Below the pieces are notes generated by a model. That model was not told the DNA's origin. It ran no database searches and saw only the letters and a list, made by a program, of their open reading frames with translations. The position numbers and the translations under genes are program-made. A DNA stretch of 64,000 nucleotides from JAGQUL01 sp038212015 (lineage in GTDB: Bacteria > Actinomycetota > Thermoleophilia > Gaiellales > SKUG01). The DNA lies in contig JBBQUY010000007.1 in NCBI GenBank assembly GCA_038212015.1, forward strand, positions 1 to 64,000, written 5' to 3'. Position 1 is the first letter of the stretch; every line of letters starts with the position of its first letter. Below are positions 8,144 through 16,121 of this stretch, in pieces.

Positions 8144-9070
8144 TCAGGCCCCGCCGGCCGCCACCCACGCCACGGTCACGCCGATCACGCCTACGCTGGA
8201 GGCGAGCACGCCGAGGCGAACGACGGTGACCTCCAGCCCGTGCAGTCGCGAGATCACGAGCGCATGGAACGCCGTCGGCATCGCAGCGATGAGGAACAGC
8301 GCATCGGGCACGTCCACGCCGGCGATGCGCGCGACGCCCCACAGCAGCAGCGGCGCGGCGAGGATGCGAATGGCGATCGCGCCGACGACGTCGGCGACCT
8401 CGCGACGGCCGTGCGAGAACCCGCCGAGCGGGAGCGACAGACCCAGCAGCAGGAAGCCCACCGGTCCGACGATCGCGCCGACCGCCGCGCCCAGGGCATT
8501 CAGCTCGAGCGGGTCGGGAACGATCGTCAGGCGCAGCACCAGCAGCACCGCCACGCTCCAGATCGGCGGGCTCGCCGCCACGCTGCGCCACACCGACGGC
8601 GCCGCGGCAGCGGGCGTCGCATCGGAGGCTGCGGCGTAGCGCTGCGCGATGATCGTCGACACCACGATCGCGGGGATCACGAGGCTCAGCTGGTCGTAGA
8701 TGATCGCCAGGCGCAGCCCGTCGGCACCGAACGCCAGGTGGGCGAGCGGGAACCCGATGAAGCCCGTGTTGGGAAAGGCGCCGACGAGCCACAGTGCGCC
8801 GCGCATCGGGCGCGATCGGGCGGTGACCCGCGCGTAGAGCCCCGCGAGGGCGACGGTGAGCCACCATGCCGTGACGCTGCAGGCGAACAGCCGCACGAGA
8901 TCGCCGTCGATGTCGACGGAGAGGAACGCGAACGCCGCGGCGATCGGGATGAGCACCACGTAGTTGACGGACCACAGGCGTTCGCGCACGAGCGCGCCGT
9001 GGGGGCCGCGCTGCAGGCGCAGGCCGAGCGCGCAGAATGCGGCGAAGAGAAGCAGGTCGAGCAGCACCAC
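8144..9070 (-). CDS. AEC (auxin efflux carrier) family transporter
   Basis: 308 residues with about ten hydrophobic segments in the two-times-five arrangement of the AEC family. The first half has LVGAFPNTGFIGFPLAHLAFG, the conserved N-T-x-F/x-G-P crossover of these carriers, followed by IIYDQLSLVIPAIVVSTII. The second half repeats the pattern (LILLGLSLPLGG-like segment, LLLWGVARIAGVD, LIAAMPTAFHALVISR). Family members export small carboxylates or amino acid derivatives across the cytoplasmic membrane; the substrate here is unknown. It is convergent with the gene ending at 8140. Confidence 0.88.
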   Translation of the reverse strand: MVLLDLLLFAAFCALGLRLQRGPHGALVRERLWSVNYVVLIPIAAAFAFLSVDIDGDLVRLFACSVTAWWLTVALAGLYARVTARSRPMRGALWLVGAFPNTGFIGFPLAHLAFGADGLRLAIIYDQLSLVIPAIVVSTIIAQRYAAASDATPAAAAPSVWRSVAASPPIWSVAVLLVLRLTIVPDPLELNALGAAVGAIVGPVGFLLLGLSLPLGGFSHGRREVADVVGAIAIRILAAPLLLWGVARIAGVDVPDALFLIAAMPTAFHALVISRLHGLEVTVVRLGVLASSVGVIGVTVAWVAAGGA

Positions 9071-9137
9071 GGCATCCTAGGTCGGGCGGAGCGGGCGCGG
9101 TTACGGGCGGTGGCGGCGCGGACATGCTCCACCCAGC

Positions 9138-11612
9138 ATGCGTCGGCGTCTGATCCTCATCGTGGCCGCGGTCGCGGTGGTTGCCGCGCTCGCGTCGTTC
9201 GGCTGGCTGCGCCATGCCGATCGTGCGTGGGATCGCACGAGCGGCTCCATCACAGGCGCCGACGGCGTGCAGCTGGATTCGACGATCTGGGTCCCGCGCC
9301 GCGTGAGCGCCGACGATCCGGCGCCGGCGGTACTCGTCGCGCACGGCCTCGGTGAGGACAAGGACGACGTCACGCAGCTCGCGCGGACGCTCGTCGGCGC
9401 CGGCTACGTCGTGCGCACCTGGACCGCCCGCGGTGGCGACGGATCCGACGGTCGGGTGGGGATCGCCGCGCCCGATGGCGAGGTCGCGGACGTGTCTGCG
9501 CTCATCGACGAGCTCGCGACGCGAGACGACGTTCGCATGGACTCCGCTGGCGACCCGCGTGTCGCGGTGATCGGCACGTCGCACGGCGGCGGGACCGCGC
9601 TGCTGGCAGCAGCCGCCGACCGTCGCATCGATGTCGTGGCGCCGATCTTCGCGTGGTACGACCTCCAGGACGCGCTCGAGCCGGACGGCGTGCTCAAGCT
9701 CAGGTGGGCAAGCGAGTTGTTCGCCGCAGGCGCGGGCGACCGTGACCGCGGCGAACCATGCGGCAACCTCGAACAGGACCTGTGCGATGCATGGACCAAC
9801 TCGGCCCGGATCGATGGCTTCACCGTGGCCGCGCAGGACCTGCTCGCCGAGCGAAGCCCATCCTCGGTGGTGGACCGGATCGACGCCCCGACGCTCATCG
9901 TGCAGGGCCAGATGGATTCGCTGTTCGATCTCGGCCAGGCGACTGCGCTCGCGAAGGGCCTCGAGCGAGCGCGCACGCCCGTTCGGGTGGAATGGGTACG
10001 CGGCGGACACGACCTGGCGCTGGATCGGCGACGGCGCGACCACGTGCACGAGGCGATCCTGCGCTGGTTCGAGCGGTACCTCAGGCAGCGTGGAGGCGTG
10101 GAGGTGGGCCCGCGCTTCTCGGTCGAGCTCGGTGCAGGACGCGGCTACGCACATGCGCCGACGATCCCGCCGAAGCCGACATCACGGCGTCTCGCCCTCC
10201 GCGCCGACGACGTGCGGGACGACCAGGGCTTCGTCCGCTTCACCGCACCTGTCGCCGGCCTTCCGGCATCGACCACGACGCTTCCCGGACTGGGCGACGT
10301 CACGGCGCTCGACTCCGCGTTCGATCCGCCGCAGGTGCAGCTGGCGCGTTTTCGAGGAGAGACGGTCACGCAGGGGCTCGAAGTGATCGGCTCGCCGCGC
10401 GTGCGGCTGCAGTTCACCGGAAGCAGGTCAGAGGCGTTCGCGTTCGTGCGGCTCGTGGACGTCGCCCCCGACGGCAGGCGCGTGATTCCCCGGGGCCTCG
10501 TCACCGCCGTATGGCTCCTGGACATGCCGCCTCTCGGTACCGAGCGCGGGCTCCATCGCGAGGTGTCGCTGCCACCGATCGCGTGGCGGCTGGCGCCCGG
10601 ACACCGGTTCGATGTCGAGGTCGCGAGCACCGACGCCGCGTACCGGGCGAACGACGAGCCGACGACGCTCGCGGTGAAGCCCGTCGGATCGAACGCATTG
10701 CGTGTCCCGGAAGTTGCCGAGCCGGAGCGCACCGACGACACGTTCGAGGCGGGCCGCAACTGGCGCGACCTGCTCCTGATCGCCGCGGTGCTCGTCGTTG
10801 CCGCACTCGTGATCGCGCTGCTCGCGTCGCGTGCGATCCGACGCCGTGATGCGCGCGTGCAGGAGCCCGGCATGCGGAACCTGCCGCTTCGCGCGCGCGG
10901 GCTCGTGAAGCGATTCGGGGATGGGCGCGTCGCCGTCGCGGGCGTGTCCTTCGACGTGGCGCAGGGCGCGGTGGTGGGGCTGGTGGGTCCCAACGGCGCG
11001 GGCAAGACGACGGTGCTGCGCATGCTGCTGGGACTGGTCCATCCGAGCGATGGGTTCGCGCACGTGTTCGGACAGCGCATCCGGCCCGGAGTGCCGCATC
11101 TCGCGCGCATCGGCGCGCTCGTGGAGGGGCCCGGTCTCGTGCCGCACCTGACCGGGCGCGCACACCTGGAGCGGTACTGGGCCGCGACGGGGCGACCCCG
11201 CGGCGATGCGCGAATCGACGAGGCGCTCGCGCTGGTCGACCTCACTGTTGACGCCGACCGCGTGGTGCGGCACTGGTCGCATGGCATGCGGCAGCGGCTC
11301 GGGATCGCGCAGGCGCTGCTCGGCGATCCCGACGTGGTGATGCTCGACGAACCGGCGAACGGACTCGACCCGGCACAGATCGCGCAGCTGCGCGAGCTCG
11401 TGCGCGGCATCGTCGTCGATGGCCGGCGCAGCGTCCTGTTGTCGAGCCATCTGCTCGGCGAGCTCGAACAGGTCTGCACGCACGTCGTGCTGCTGGCTGA
11501 AGGACGCGTGCTGCGCGCCGGCACGCTGGAGGAGGTCGTCGGCGAACACGACGACCTCGAGACGGCGTTCCTCGCGCTCGTGCGCGCCGACCGGGAGCAG
11601 ACGCATGCGTGA
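9138..11612 (+). CDS. Fusion of CocE/X-Pro-type alpha/beta hydrolase with an ABC transporter ATPase
   Basis: 824 residues. A membrane segment (residues 5-22) is followed by an exported alpha/beta hydrolase of the CocE/X-Pro dipeptidyl peptidase class with S148 in GTSHGGG, D260 in VQGQMDS and H291 in RGGHDLA, then a C-terminal jelly-roll (about residues 330-530). A second membrane segment near 545-563 (LLIAAVLVVAALVIALL) leads to a full ABC ATPase: Walker A GPNGAGKTT (from 617), signature WSHGMRQRLG, Walker B VVMLDEPANGLDP. Thus the hydrolase sits outside and the ATPase inside, in one chain. The gene overlaps the permease gene by eight bases. Similar fusions are known in actinobacteria; substrate unknown, perhaps a peptide or ester released and exported by one machine (inference). 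Confidence 0.9.
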   Translation: MRRRLILIVAAVAVVAALASFGWLRHADRAWDRTSGSITGADGVQLDSTIWVPRRVSADDPAPAVLVAHGLGEDKDDVTQLARTLVGAGYVVRTWTARGGDGSDGRVGIAAPDGEVADVSALIDELATRDDVRMDSAGDPRVAVIGTSHGGGTALLAAAADRRIDVVAPIFAWYDLQDALEPDGVLKLRWASELFAAGAGDRDRGEPCGNLEQDLCDAWTNSARIDGFTVAAQDLLAERSPSSVVDRIDAPTLIVQGQMDSLFDLGQATALAKGLERARTPVRVEWVRGGHDLALDRRRRDHVHEAILRWFERYLRQRGGVEVGPRFSVELGAGRGYAHAPTIPPKPTSRRLALRADDVRDDQGFVRFTAPVAGLPASTTTLPGLGDVTALDSAFDPPQVQLARFRGETVTQGLEVIGSPRVRLQFTGSRSEAFAFVRLVDVAPDGRRVIPRGLVTAVWLLDMPPLGTERGLHREVSLPPIAWRLAPGHRFDVEVASTDAAYRANDEPTTLAVKPVGSNALRVPEVAEPERTDDTFEAGRNWRDLLLIAAVLVVAALVIALLASRAIRRRDARVQEPGMRNLPLRARGLVKRFGDGRVAVAGVSFDVAQGAVVGLVGPNGAGKTTVLRMLLGLVHPSDGFAHVFGQRIRPGVPHLARIGALVEGPGLVPHLTGRAHLERYWAATGRPRGDARIDEALALVDLTVDADRVVRHWSHGMRQRLGIAQALLGDPDVVMLDEPANGLDPAQIAQLRELVRGIVVDGRRSVLLSSHLLGELEQVCTHVVLLAEGRVLRAGTLEEVVGEHDDLETAFLALVRADREQTHA

Positions 11613-12408
11613 CGAACTGCTGCGTCAGCTGACCCGACGCCGCGTGCACGTGCTGCTCGCGGCGATGATCGTCGTGCCGCTCGCGCTCGCCGCGATCTAC
11701 GCGCTGCGTGGCGCACCCGAACTCACGCAGGGAGCGACTCCACAGCTCGTGCACCTGGCCGCCGACTCCGCACTCGCGTTCACGGTGTTCGTGCTGTACA
11801 TGTGCGCGCCGCTGCTGCTCGTGGCGGTCGCCGCCGCATTCGCGGGAGATGCGCTTGCGAGCGAATCATCGTGGGGCACGCTGCGCTATCTGCTGGCTGC
11901 GCCGATCCCGCGCCGACGACTGCTCGCCCGCAAGCTGGCCGTGGCGCTCACGCTCGCGACGCTCGCCTCCGCGCTGCTCGTCGGCACGTCGCTCGTCGCG
12001 GGGCTCGTGATGTTCGGCTGGCATCCGCTCGACACGCCCGTGGGTGGCGAGCTGGCGACGGGCGAGGGCCTGCGCCGGGTCCTGCTCGCGAGCGGCTACG
12101 TGCTCGTCACGCTCGTGCCGTTCGCGGCGATCGCACTGCTGTTCGCGACGATCCTCGACAGCCCGCTCGGGTCGGTGGGCGTCGCCACCGGAATCGCGGT
12201 GGTGTCGCAGATCCTCGACGTGGTCCCCACGCTGGGCGCGGCGCGCGTCGTGCTGCCGACGCACTATGCGCTCGCGTGGACCGACCTGTTCGTCGACCCG
12301 CCGCTGCCCGACGAGCTCGCGGCGGGCACCTTGCAGGCAGCGCTGTTCACGCTCGCGGCGTGCGCGGGGGCGTGGTACCGATTCGCGCGTCGCGACATCG
12401 CGAGCTGA
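11605..12408 (+). CDS. ABC-2 type permease, partner of the hydrolase-ATPase fusion
   Basis: 267 residues from the ATG at 11605, which overlaps the end of the ATPase gene (ATGCGTGA). Six hydrophobic segments are visible: VLLAAMIVVPLALAAIYAL, AFTVFVLYMCAPLLLVAVAA, ALTLATLASALLVGTSL, VLVTLVPFAAIALLFAT, VGVATGIAVVSQIL and LFTLAACAGAW. The motif SSWGTLRYLLAAPIPRRRLL after the second segment is the typical ABC-2 cytoplasmic coupling loop. With the preceding ATPase it should form the exporter. The end is followed by a 49-base convergent gap. Confidence 0.9.
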   Translation: MRDELLRQLTRRRVHVLLAAMIVVPLALAAIYALRGAPELTQGATPQLVHLAADSALAFTVFVLYMCAPLLLVAVAAAFAGDALASESSWGTLRYLLAAPIPRRRLLARKLAVALTLATLASALLVGTSLVAGLVMFGWHPLDTPVGGELATGEGLRRVLLASGYVLVTLVPFAAIALLFATILDSPLGSVGVATGIAVVSQILDVVPTLGAARVVLPTHYALAWTDLFVDPPLPDELAAGTLQAALFTLAACAGAWYRFARRDIAS

Positions 12409-12457
12409 GGTTGTCAGCGGTGCTGCGCCGCCAGCCCAACGTGTGGTGCTCATGCGG

Positions 12458-13207
12458 TCATGAACGTTGTCTTGGTGCCGGCCGCGGGACGAGCTCAGCC
12501 GCACGGTCGAGCAGCGCATGATCGAGCAGCTGAAAGCACACGTCGCGGAGTGCATCGAATCGAGCGGGGTCGGCGAGGAACTGCTCGGGTGACTGCACGA
12601 AGCCGCGGGGCGTCAGGTCGTCGGTCGTCGTCTCGGCGAGTTCCGTCGTTCGCGCGTGCGTGAACTCGGGATGAAACTGCACTGCGCGTACGTGGTCGCC
12701 GAACACGAAGGCCTGCGTCGCGCAGCCCGCTCCCGTGGCTGCGAGAATCGCACCCGGAGGCAGCGTCCACGCATCGCCGTGCCACTGCATCGCGTCGAAG
12801 GTGGCCGGCAGCGCGCCGAACACGCGATCTGCGCACCCGTCGGGCGTGATCTCGATGCGCGTCCAGCCGATCTCGCGCACGCCTGCTCGGCTGACGCTGC
12901 CACCGAGCACCTCGGCAAGCAGCTGGCTGCCCAGGCAGATGCCCAGCACCTCGGCGCGTTCGAGGGCCACGACGCGCTGCAGCCAGTCGCGCTCGACCGG
13001 GATCCACGGATGCTCGTCGGCCTGGTCGGTGTTCATGCCGCCGCCGAGCACCACCAGACGTTCGACGCTCGCGGGGTCGGGCAGCTCGTCGCCAGCGTGC
13101 AGGTGCACGACGCGCAGGTCGACGTCGCGGTCGGTCGCCCAGTCGGCGACGGTCAGCGGTCGAACGCGTTCGGCGTGCTGGATGCAGTGGACGACGGGTC
13201 GGGACAT
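12458..13207 (-). CDS. Class I glutamine amidotransferase-like protein
   Basis: 249 residues. The fold carries the nucleophile C91 in VLGICLGSQLLAEVLGG and the H179/E181 pair in AVQFHPEF, completing the Cys-His-Glu triad. LVVLGGGMNTDQADEHPW resembles the free-standing GMP-synthase-like amidotransferases rather than a biosynthetic subunit, and no synthetase partner lies nearby. Such stand-alone members act in polyamine or gamma-glutamyl metabolism or remain unassigned. The start is placed at the MSRPVVHCIQHAE methionine, which begins the first strand. Confidence 0.9.
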   Translation of the reverse strand: MSRPVVHCIQHAERVRPLTVADWATDRDVDLRVVHLHAGDELPDPASVERLVVLGGGMNTDQADEHPWIPVERDWLQRVVALERAEVLGICLGSQLLAEVLGGSVSRAGVREIGWTRIEITPDGCADRVFGALPATFDAMQWHGDAWTLPPGAILAATGAGCATQAFVFGDHVRAVQFHPEFTHARTTELAETTTDDLTPRGFVQSPEQFLADPARFDALRDVCFQLLDHALLDRAAELVPRPAPRQRS

Positions 13208-13232
13208 GACGCGCAGGTTACCGCGTCGATCG

Positions 13233-14060
13233 TCACCCCATGCGGCGCGCGCCCGCCCACTTGCTCTGGTAGTAGCTGTCGTTGATGCTCGAGATCTTCA
13301 CGACGTCGCCGGTCTTGGGCGCGTGGATGAACTTCCCGTCGCCGACGTACATGCCGGCGTGGCTGACGTTGCCGCTGCCGTCGGTCCTGAAGAACACCAT
13401 GTCACCGGGCTGCAGGTTCGCCTTGTCGACGGCGGAGCCCCTGGTCGCCTGGATCGATGCCTTGTGGGGCAGGTCGATGCCGAATTTCTTCGCGACGTAC
13501 AGCAGCAGGCCCGAGCAGTCGAAGCCCTTCGGGCTCGCGCCGCCGAACACGTAGGGCGTGCCGAGGTACTTCTTCGCCTCGGCGACCATCTGCTCGCCCT
13601 TGGAGGAGCCGGCGGGTGGCGCAGTGTCGGCCTTGTCGGCCTTCGCCACCTGCTCAGCCTCGGGCGCGGCGTTCGCGCCGCCGCCGGAGGAGCCCGTGAT
13701 GTTCGCGGACGTCATGAGGCGATCGAGCATCCCGCCGCCGCTGCTGCTGCTCGGTGCGCCGGCTGAGCCGGACGGCGCTTGTCCGACCTGTGCGGCGCCG
13801 GCGGCGGCGCCAGCACCGCCGTGACAGCCGCATCCGGATCCGGGTGACTGGGCGGGCGACTGGCCCGGAAGCTGGTTGGGAGCCTGGCCGGGTCCACCGG
13901 CAAGCGTCGATGCGCCGGCGGCCGCGCCGGTGCCGAGCTGCGCCAGCAGTGCGGGCAGCAGCGAGTTGATCTGGGCGACGGCCTGCTGGATGGCAGACAC
14001 GAGCCCGGACAGGTCGGTCGACGGCAGGGCCGTCGAATTCGGCGACGCGGCGATGGCCAC
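13233..14060 (-). CDS. NlpC/P60 cysteine peptidase with low-complexity N-terminus
   Basis: 275 residues from a GTG preceded eight bases earlier by AGGGGG. The C-terminal 115 residues are an NlpC/P60 domain: MVAEAKKYLGTPYVFGG, catalytic Cys in KGFDCSGLL, and catalytic His in NVSHAGMYVGDGKFIHAP. The family cleaves D-gamma-glutamyl-meso-diaminopimelate bonds in peptidoglycan. The N-terminal 160 residues are a weak amphipathic helix (LVSAIQQAVAQINSLLPALLAQL) and Ala/Gly/Ser/Pro linkers interrupted by a GSGCGCHGG cluster. There is no classical signal peptide although the substrate is extracellular, as in the two Met-Cys-Gly-Cys proteins of this window. Confidence 0.9.
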   Translation of the reverse strand: MAIAASPNSTALPSTDLSGLVSAIQQAVAQINSLLPALLAQLGTGAAAGASTLAGGPGQAPNQLPGQSPAQSPGSGCGCHGGAGAAAGAAQVGQAPSGSAGAPSSSSGGGMLDRLMTSANITGSSGGGANAAPEAEQVAKADKADTAPPAGSSKGEQMVAEAKKYLGTPYVFGGASPKGFDCSGLLLYVAKKFGIDLPHKASIQATRGSAVDKANLQPGDMVFFRTDGSGNVSHAGMYVGDGKFIHAPKTGDVVKISSINDSYYQSKWAGARRMG

Positions 14061-14177
14061 GATTGGTTCCCCCTGGCGAATGCGGCTCGTCGTGCGGCGG
14101 CGGTGTTCGGCGGTGCCGATGCGCGACTGCCTCTACCGTGCGGCCGATCGCTCGCGGCGACAAGGGGGATGGGGCGG

Positions 14178-14183
14178 TAGGCT
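14178..14183 (+). promoter_or_regulatory. -10 box of a leaderless promoter for the HNH gene
   Basis: TAGGCT ends six bases before the ATG at 14190, the same arrangement as upstream of the response regulator and greA. No Shine-Dalgarno site lies between it and the start. Confidence 0.5.
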
Positions 14184-14189
14184 CGGTGC

Positions 14190-14582
14190 ATGAAGGACAC
14201 GCGCCAGATGTCGCCCCAGGCCCGGCTCGACCACCTGCTCGAGCTCGGGCAGTTCCGGTGCGCGTGGTGCGGCTATGACCTCACCAAGCCGAACGCCCGC
14301 CCGACTCGCGACCACATCGTGCCGAAGATCAAGGGCGGTCCGACGCGACTCGAGAACGAAGTCGCGTCGTGCGGGTCGTGCAACCAGAAGCGCGGGCATA
14401 CGTCGCCGTCGCAGTACATCGAGTCGAGCCGCGATCAGCGCGGGCTCGAGCCGAACGCCGCGCTCGTGGCCGACCAGCTCGACGCGCTCGACGCCGCCAT
14501 CCAGCGTGACGGGGGCATGCGCAAGATCCGCGACTACGTCACGCGTGAAGCCAAGCGCACCCGCGACCTCGTGCTCGACTGA
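14190..14582 (+). CDS. HNH endonuclease-domain protein
   Basis: 130 residues. A compact HNH fold is evident: a first zinc knuckle CAWCGYDL, the catalytic segment RPTRDHIVPKIKGGP (DH of the HNH), the downstream Asn in RLENEVASC and a second knuckle CGSCNQKRGHTSP. The remaining 50 residues are a charged helical tail. These small proteins are nucleases or nuclease-derived factors in phage, restriction and recombination contexts; nothing nearby specifies the role. Translation probably starts on a leaderless message. Confidence 0.9.
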   Translation: MKDTRQMSPQARLDHLLELGQFRCAWCGYDLTKPNARPTRDHIVPKIKGGPTRLENEVASCGSCNQKRGHTSPSQYIESSRDQRGLEPNAALVADQLDALDAAIQRDGGMRKIRDYVTREAKRTRDLVLD

Positions 14583-14611
14583 GGTGCCAGCGCGCTGCGT
14601 GGTCGCCGAGG

Positions 14612-14905
14612 CTAGCGGTCGCCGAGTCCGAACAGCAGCGCCGCATCAGCCGCGATGCTCACGGCGGTGGTGATCCCGGCGCCGATCGCAGCGCCCGCCA
14701 GGCGTGTTCGGCCATCGCCGAACATTCCCGGCATCGTGGCGCCTGCAAGCGCGCCGGCACCGGCAGCGATGCCGAGCGAGACCGGGAGGAGCAGGTTTTC
14801 GTCGATCTTCTGATCGAGGAAGGCCGCGGTCAGCGGCAGCGCCAGCGCGGCCGGTATCAGAGCGGTGGCGCCGATCGCGCGCTGCCAGCCAGGTGAGATC
14901 TGCAT
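14612..14905 (-). CDS. Small membrane protein, unknown
   Basis: 97 residues with three or four short hydrophobic, Ala/Gly-rich segments: AIGATALIPAALALPLTAAFL, LLLPVSLGIAAGAGALAGATM and LAGAAIGAGITTAVSIAADAALLFGL. The glycine-zipper-like pattern suggests packed membrane helices. No family is recognised. It is convergent with the HNH gene, and its upstream region holds a hairpin and a pair of 25-bp repeats. Confidence 0.6.
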   Translation of the reverse strand: MQISPGWQRAIGATALIPAALALPLTAAFLDQKIDENLLLPVSLGIAAGAGALAGATMPGMFGDGRTRLAGAAIGAGITTAVSIAADAALLFGLGDR

Positions 14906-14954
14906 GATGGTGTCCCGTTTCGTTCCGTCACATCGTCCACCCGGCTATCGAAAA

Positions 14955-14977
14955 CGGTTGGGTTCGCGTCCCAACCG
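14955..14977. repeat. Perfect hairpin upstream of the small membrane protein gene
   Basis: CGGTTGGG (14955-14962) and CCCAACCG (14970-14977) form an 8-bp stem with a 7-base loop. It lies between the stop of the LPLTG gene and the start of the 14612-14905 gene, so it may be a terminator for the former or an operator or leader structure for the latter. Confidence 0.5.
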
Positions 14978-14985
14978 GCACGGTC

Positions 14986-15084
14986 GTGACACGCGCCTGT
15001 CACGAACGTGCAGGAAATCAGGGGGTTCCCGATGTGGCCCGCGCCAGTCGCGTACCTTGGTGACACGCGCTTGTCACGAACGTG
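14986..15084. repeat. Two 25-bp direct repeats, each with a TGACA-N6-TGTCA dyad
   Basis: Copies at 14986-15010 and 15060-15084 differ at one base and start 74 bases apart. Each contains the inverted repeat GTGACA / TGTCAC with a six-base centre, followed by GAACGTG. The second copy covers the stop codon of the LPLTG gene. Two spaced copies of a dyad upstream of a gene fit a regulator-binding pair; hairpin function in RNA is the alternative. Confidence 0.65.
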
Positions 15085-15694
15085 AGCGAGCGCGCGCCGG
15101 AAGCGGCTGGCCCGCAACCTGCACGAGCATGCCGAACAGCACGAGCGTCGCGCCGCCGAGCAGCAGCCATCGAATCTGCAGGTCGCCTGTGAGGGGCAGC
15201 GCGGCCTGCGGCACCACGCCGCTCGCGGTGCCGGCCGTGGCAGACGCATCGACGGCGACCGCATCGGCGGCAGGCGCAGCATCGGCCGCTGTCTCCACCA
15301 CGTCGTCGGTCGCCTCGGCCATCGCCGGCTCATCGCTCGTGGACGCCCTGGATTCGCGCGCCGTGTCGGCCACCGGCACAGTATCGGCGACCGGCGTCGT
15401 GTCCACCGGCGTCGGTTCCACGACCTTCGCCTCAGCAGCGCGCGTCGTCGGCTCGCCGCGCTCGTCCGCGCTGGCAAGGCTGACCGACGTACCCACGATG
15501 AGCGCGAGCACCCCGACGAATCCCACGAGGCGCAGCGCACCGGCGACACGAGCACGCGTCAGGCGCGGCGAACGTCGAATCCCTGCATCCACCGTGGCCG
15601 CGCCCAGCGCAGCACCAGCCGCCGAGCGGGTGCGCTCGAGGCGTCGGTAGCCGTCCATTGCGGACGGCGGCTTCGGGGGGCGAGATCCAGCCAT
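15074..15694 (-). CDS. Putative sortase-anchored surface protein (LPLTG)
   Basis: 206 residues from the ATG at 15694 (AGAAGG just upstream). A first hydrophobic segment near residues 55-75 (LRLVGFVGVLALIVGTSVSLASA) acts as signal peptide. The middle is a 90-residue Pro/Val/Thr/Ala/Asp-rich stretch with repeats such as TPVADTVPVADT. The end has the cell-wall sorting layout: LPLTG, a hydrophobic helix (WLLLGGATLVLFGMLVQVAG) and a basic tail ARARSRS. This predicts cleavage between Thr and Gly and attachment to the wall or to a pilus by a sortase encoded elsewhere. The stalk has no recognised domain. Confidence 0.72.
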   Translation of the reverse strand: MAGSRPPKPPSAMDGYRRLERTRSAAGAALGAATVDAGIRRSPRLTRARVAGALRLVGFVGVLALIVGTSVSLASADERGEPTTRAAEAKVVEPTPVDTTPVADTVPVADTARESRASTSDEPAMAEATDDVVETAADAAPAADAVAVDASATAGTASGVVPQAALPLTGDLQIRWLLLGGATLVLFGMLVQVAGQPLPARARSRS

Positions 15695-15764
15695 CGACCT
15701 TCTGTCGAGGGTTGGGTCGAGCCTGTTTCGGAACCGACCACGTCGTGGCCGCATGCGGCCACCG

Positions 15765-16121
15765 CTACTCGCCGGCGGCAGGGCGCTGCGCCTTCGGCAG
15801 CGACGACACGATCAGGTCATAGGAGTCCTCGACCATCGTCACGACCAGGTCGTCCTCGAGCGAGCCATCCACGATGACCGTGTTCCAGTGCTGCTTGTTC
15901 ATGTGGTAGCCGGGCAGCACCGCACCCGGGTACTCCTCGCGCAGCTGGCTCGCCAGCAGCGGCTCGCACTTGAGGTTCACCCGCAGCGGGTTCGCGTCGA
16001 CCGGCGCCAGCGCGAACAGCTTGCCCGCCACGCGGTAGACGATCGTCTCCGGTCCGAACGGGTGATCGAACGACGCTCCCGGAAACGAGAGGCACAGCTC
16101 GTGCAGGTCCTCGCCCGTCAT
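15765..16121 (-). CDS. MmcQ/YjbR family protein
   Basis: 118 residues from the ATG at 16121, which overlaps the stop of the preceding gene (ATGA) and has GGGGAG upstream. The protein has the family pattern from end to end: LCLSFPGASFDHPFGPETIVYRVAGKLFALA, NLKCEPLLASQLREEYPGAVLPGYHMNKQHWNTV, then DLVVTMVEDSYDLIVSSLPK. MmcQ/YjbR proteins have a double-wing CyaY-like fold and are annotated as DNA-binding, though the biochemical role is poorly known. It is the last gene of the six-gene chain that starts with the ABC ATPase. Confidence 0.9.
   Translation of the reverse strand: MTGEDLHELCLSFPGASFDHPFGPETIVYRVAGKLFALAPVDANPLRVNLKCEPLLASQLREEYPGAVLPGYHMNKQHWNTVIVDGSLEDDLVVTMVEDSYDLIVSSLPKAQRPAAGE

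Noticed and set aside
7875..10154. A 759-codon minus-strand frame across the AEC and hydrolase genes
   Set aside because: It runs through the AEC gene in another frame and antisense to the hydrolase fusion, both of which have clear family motifs.
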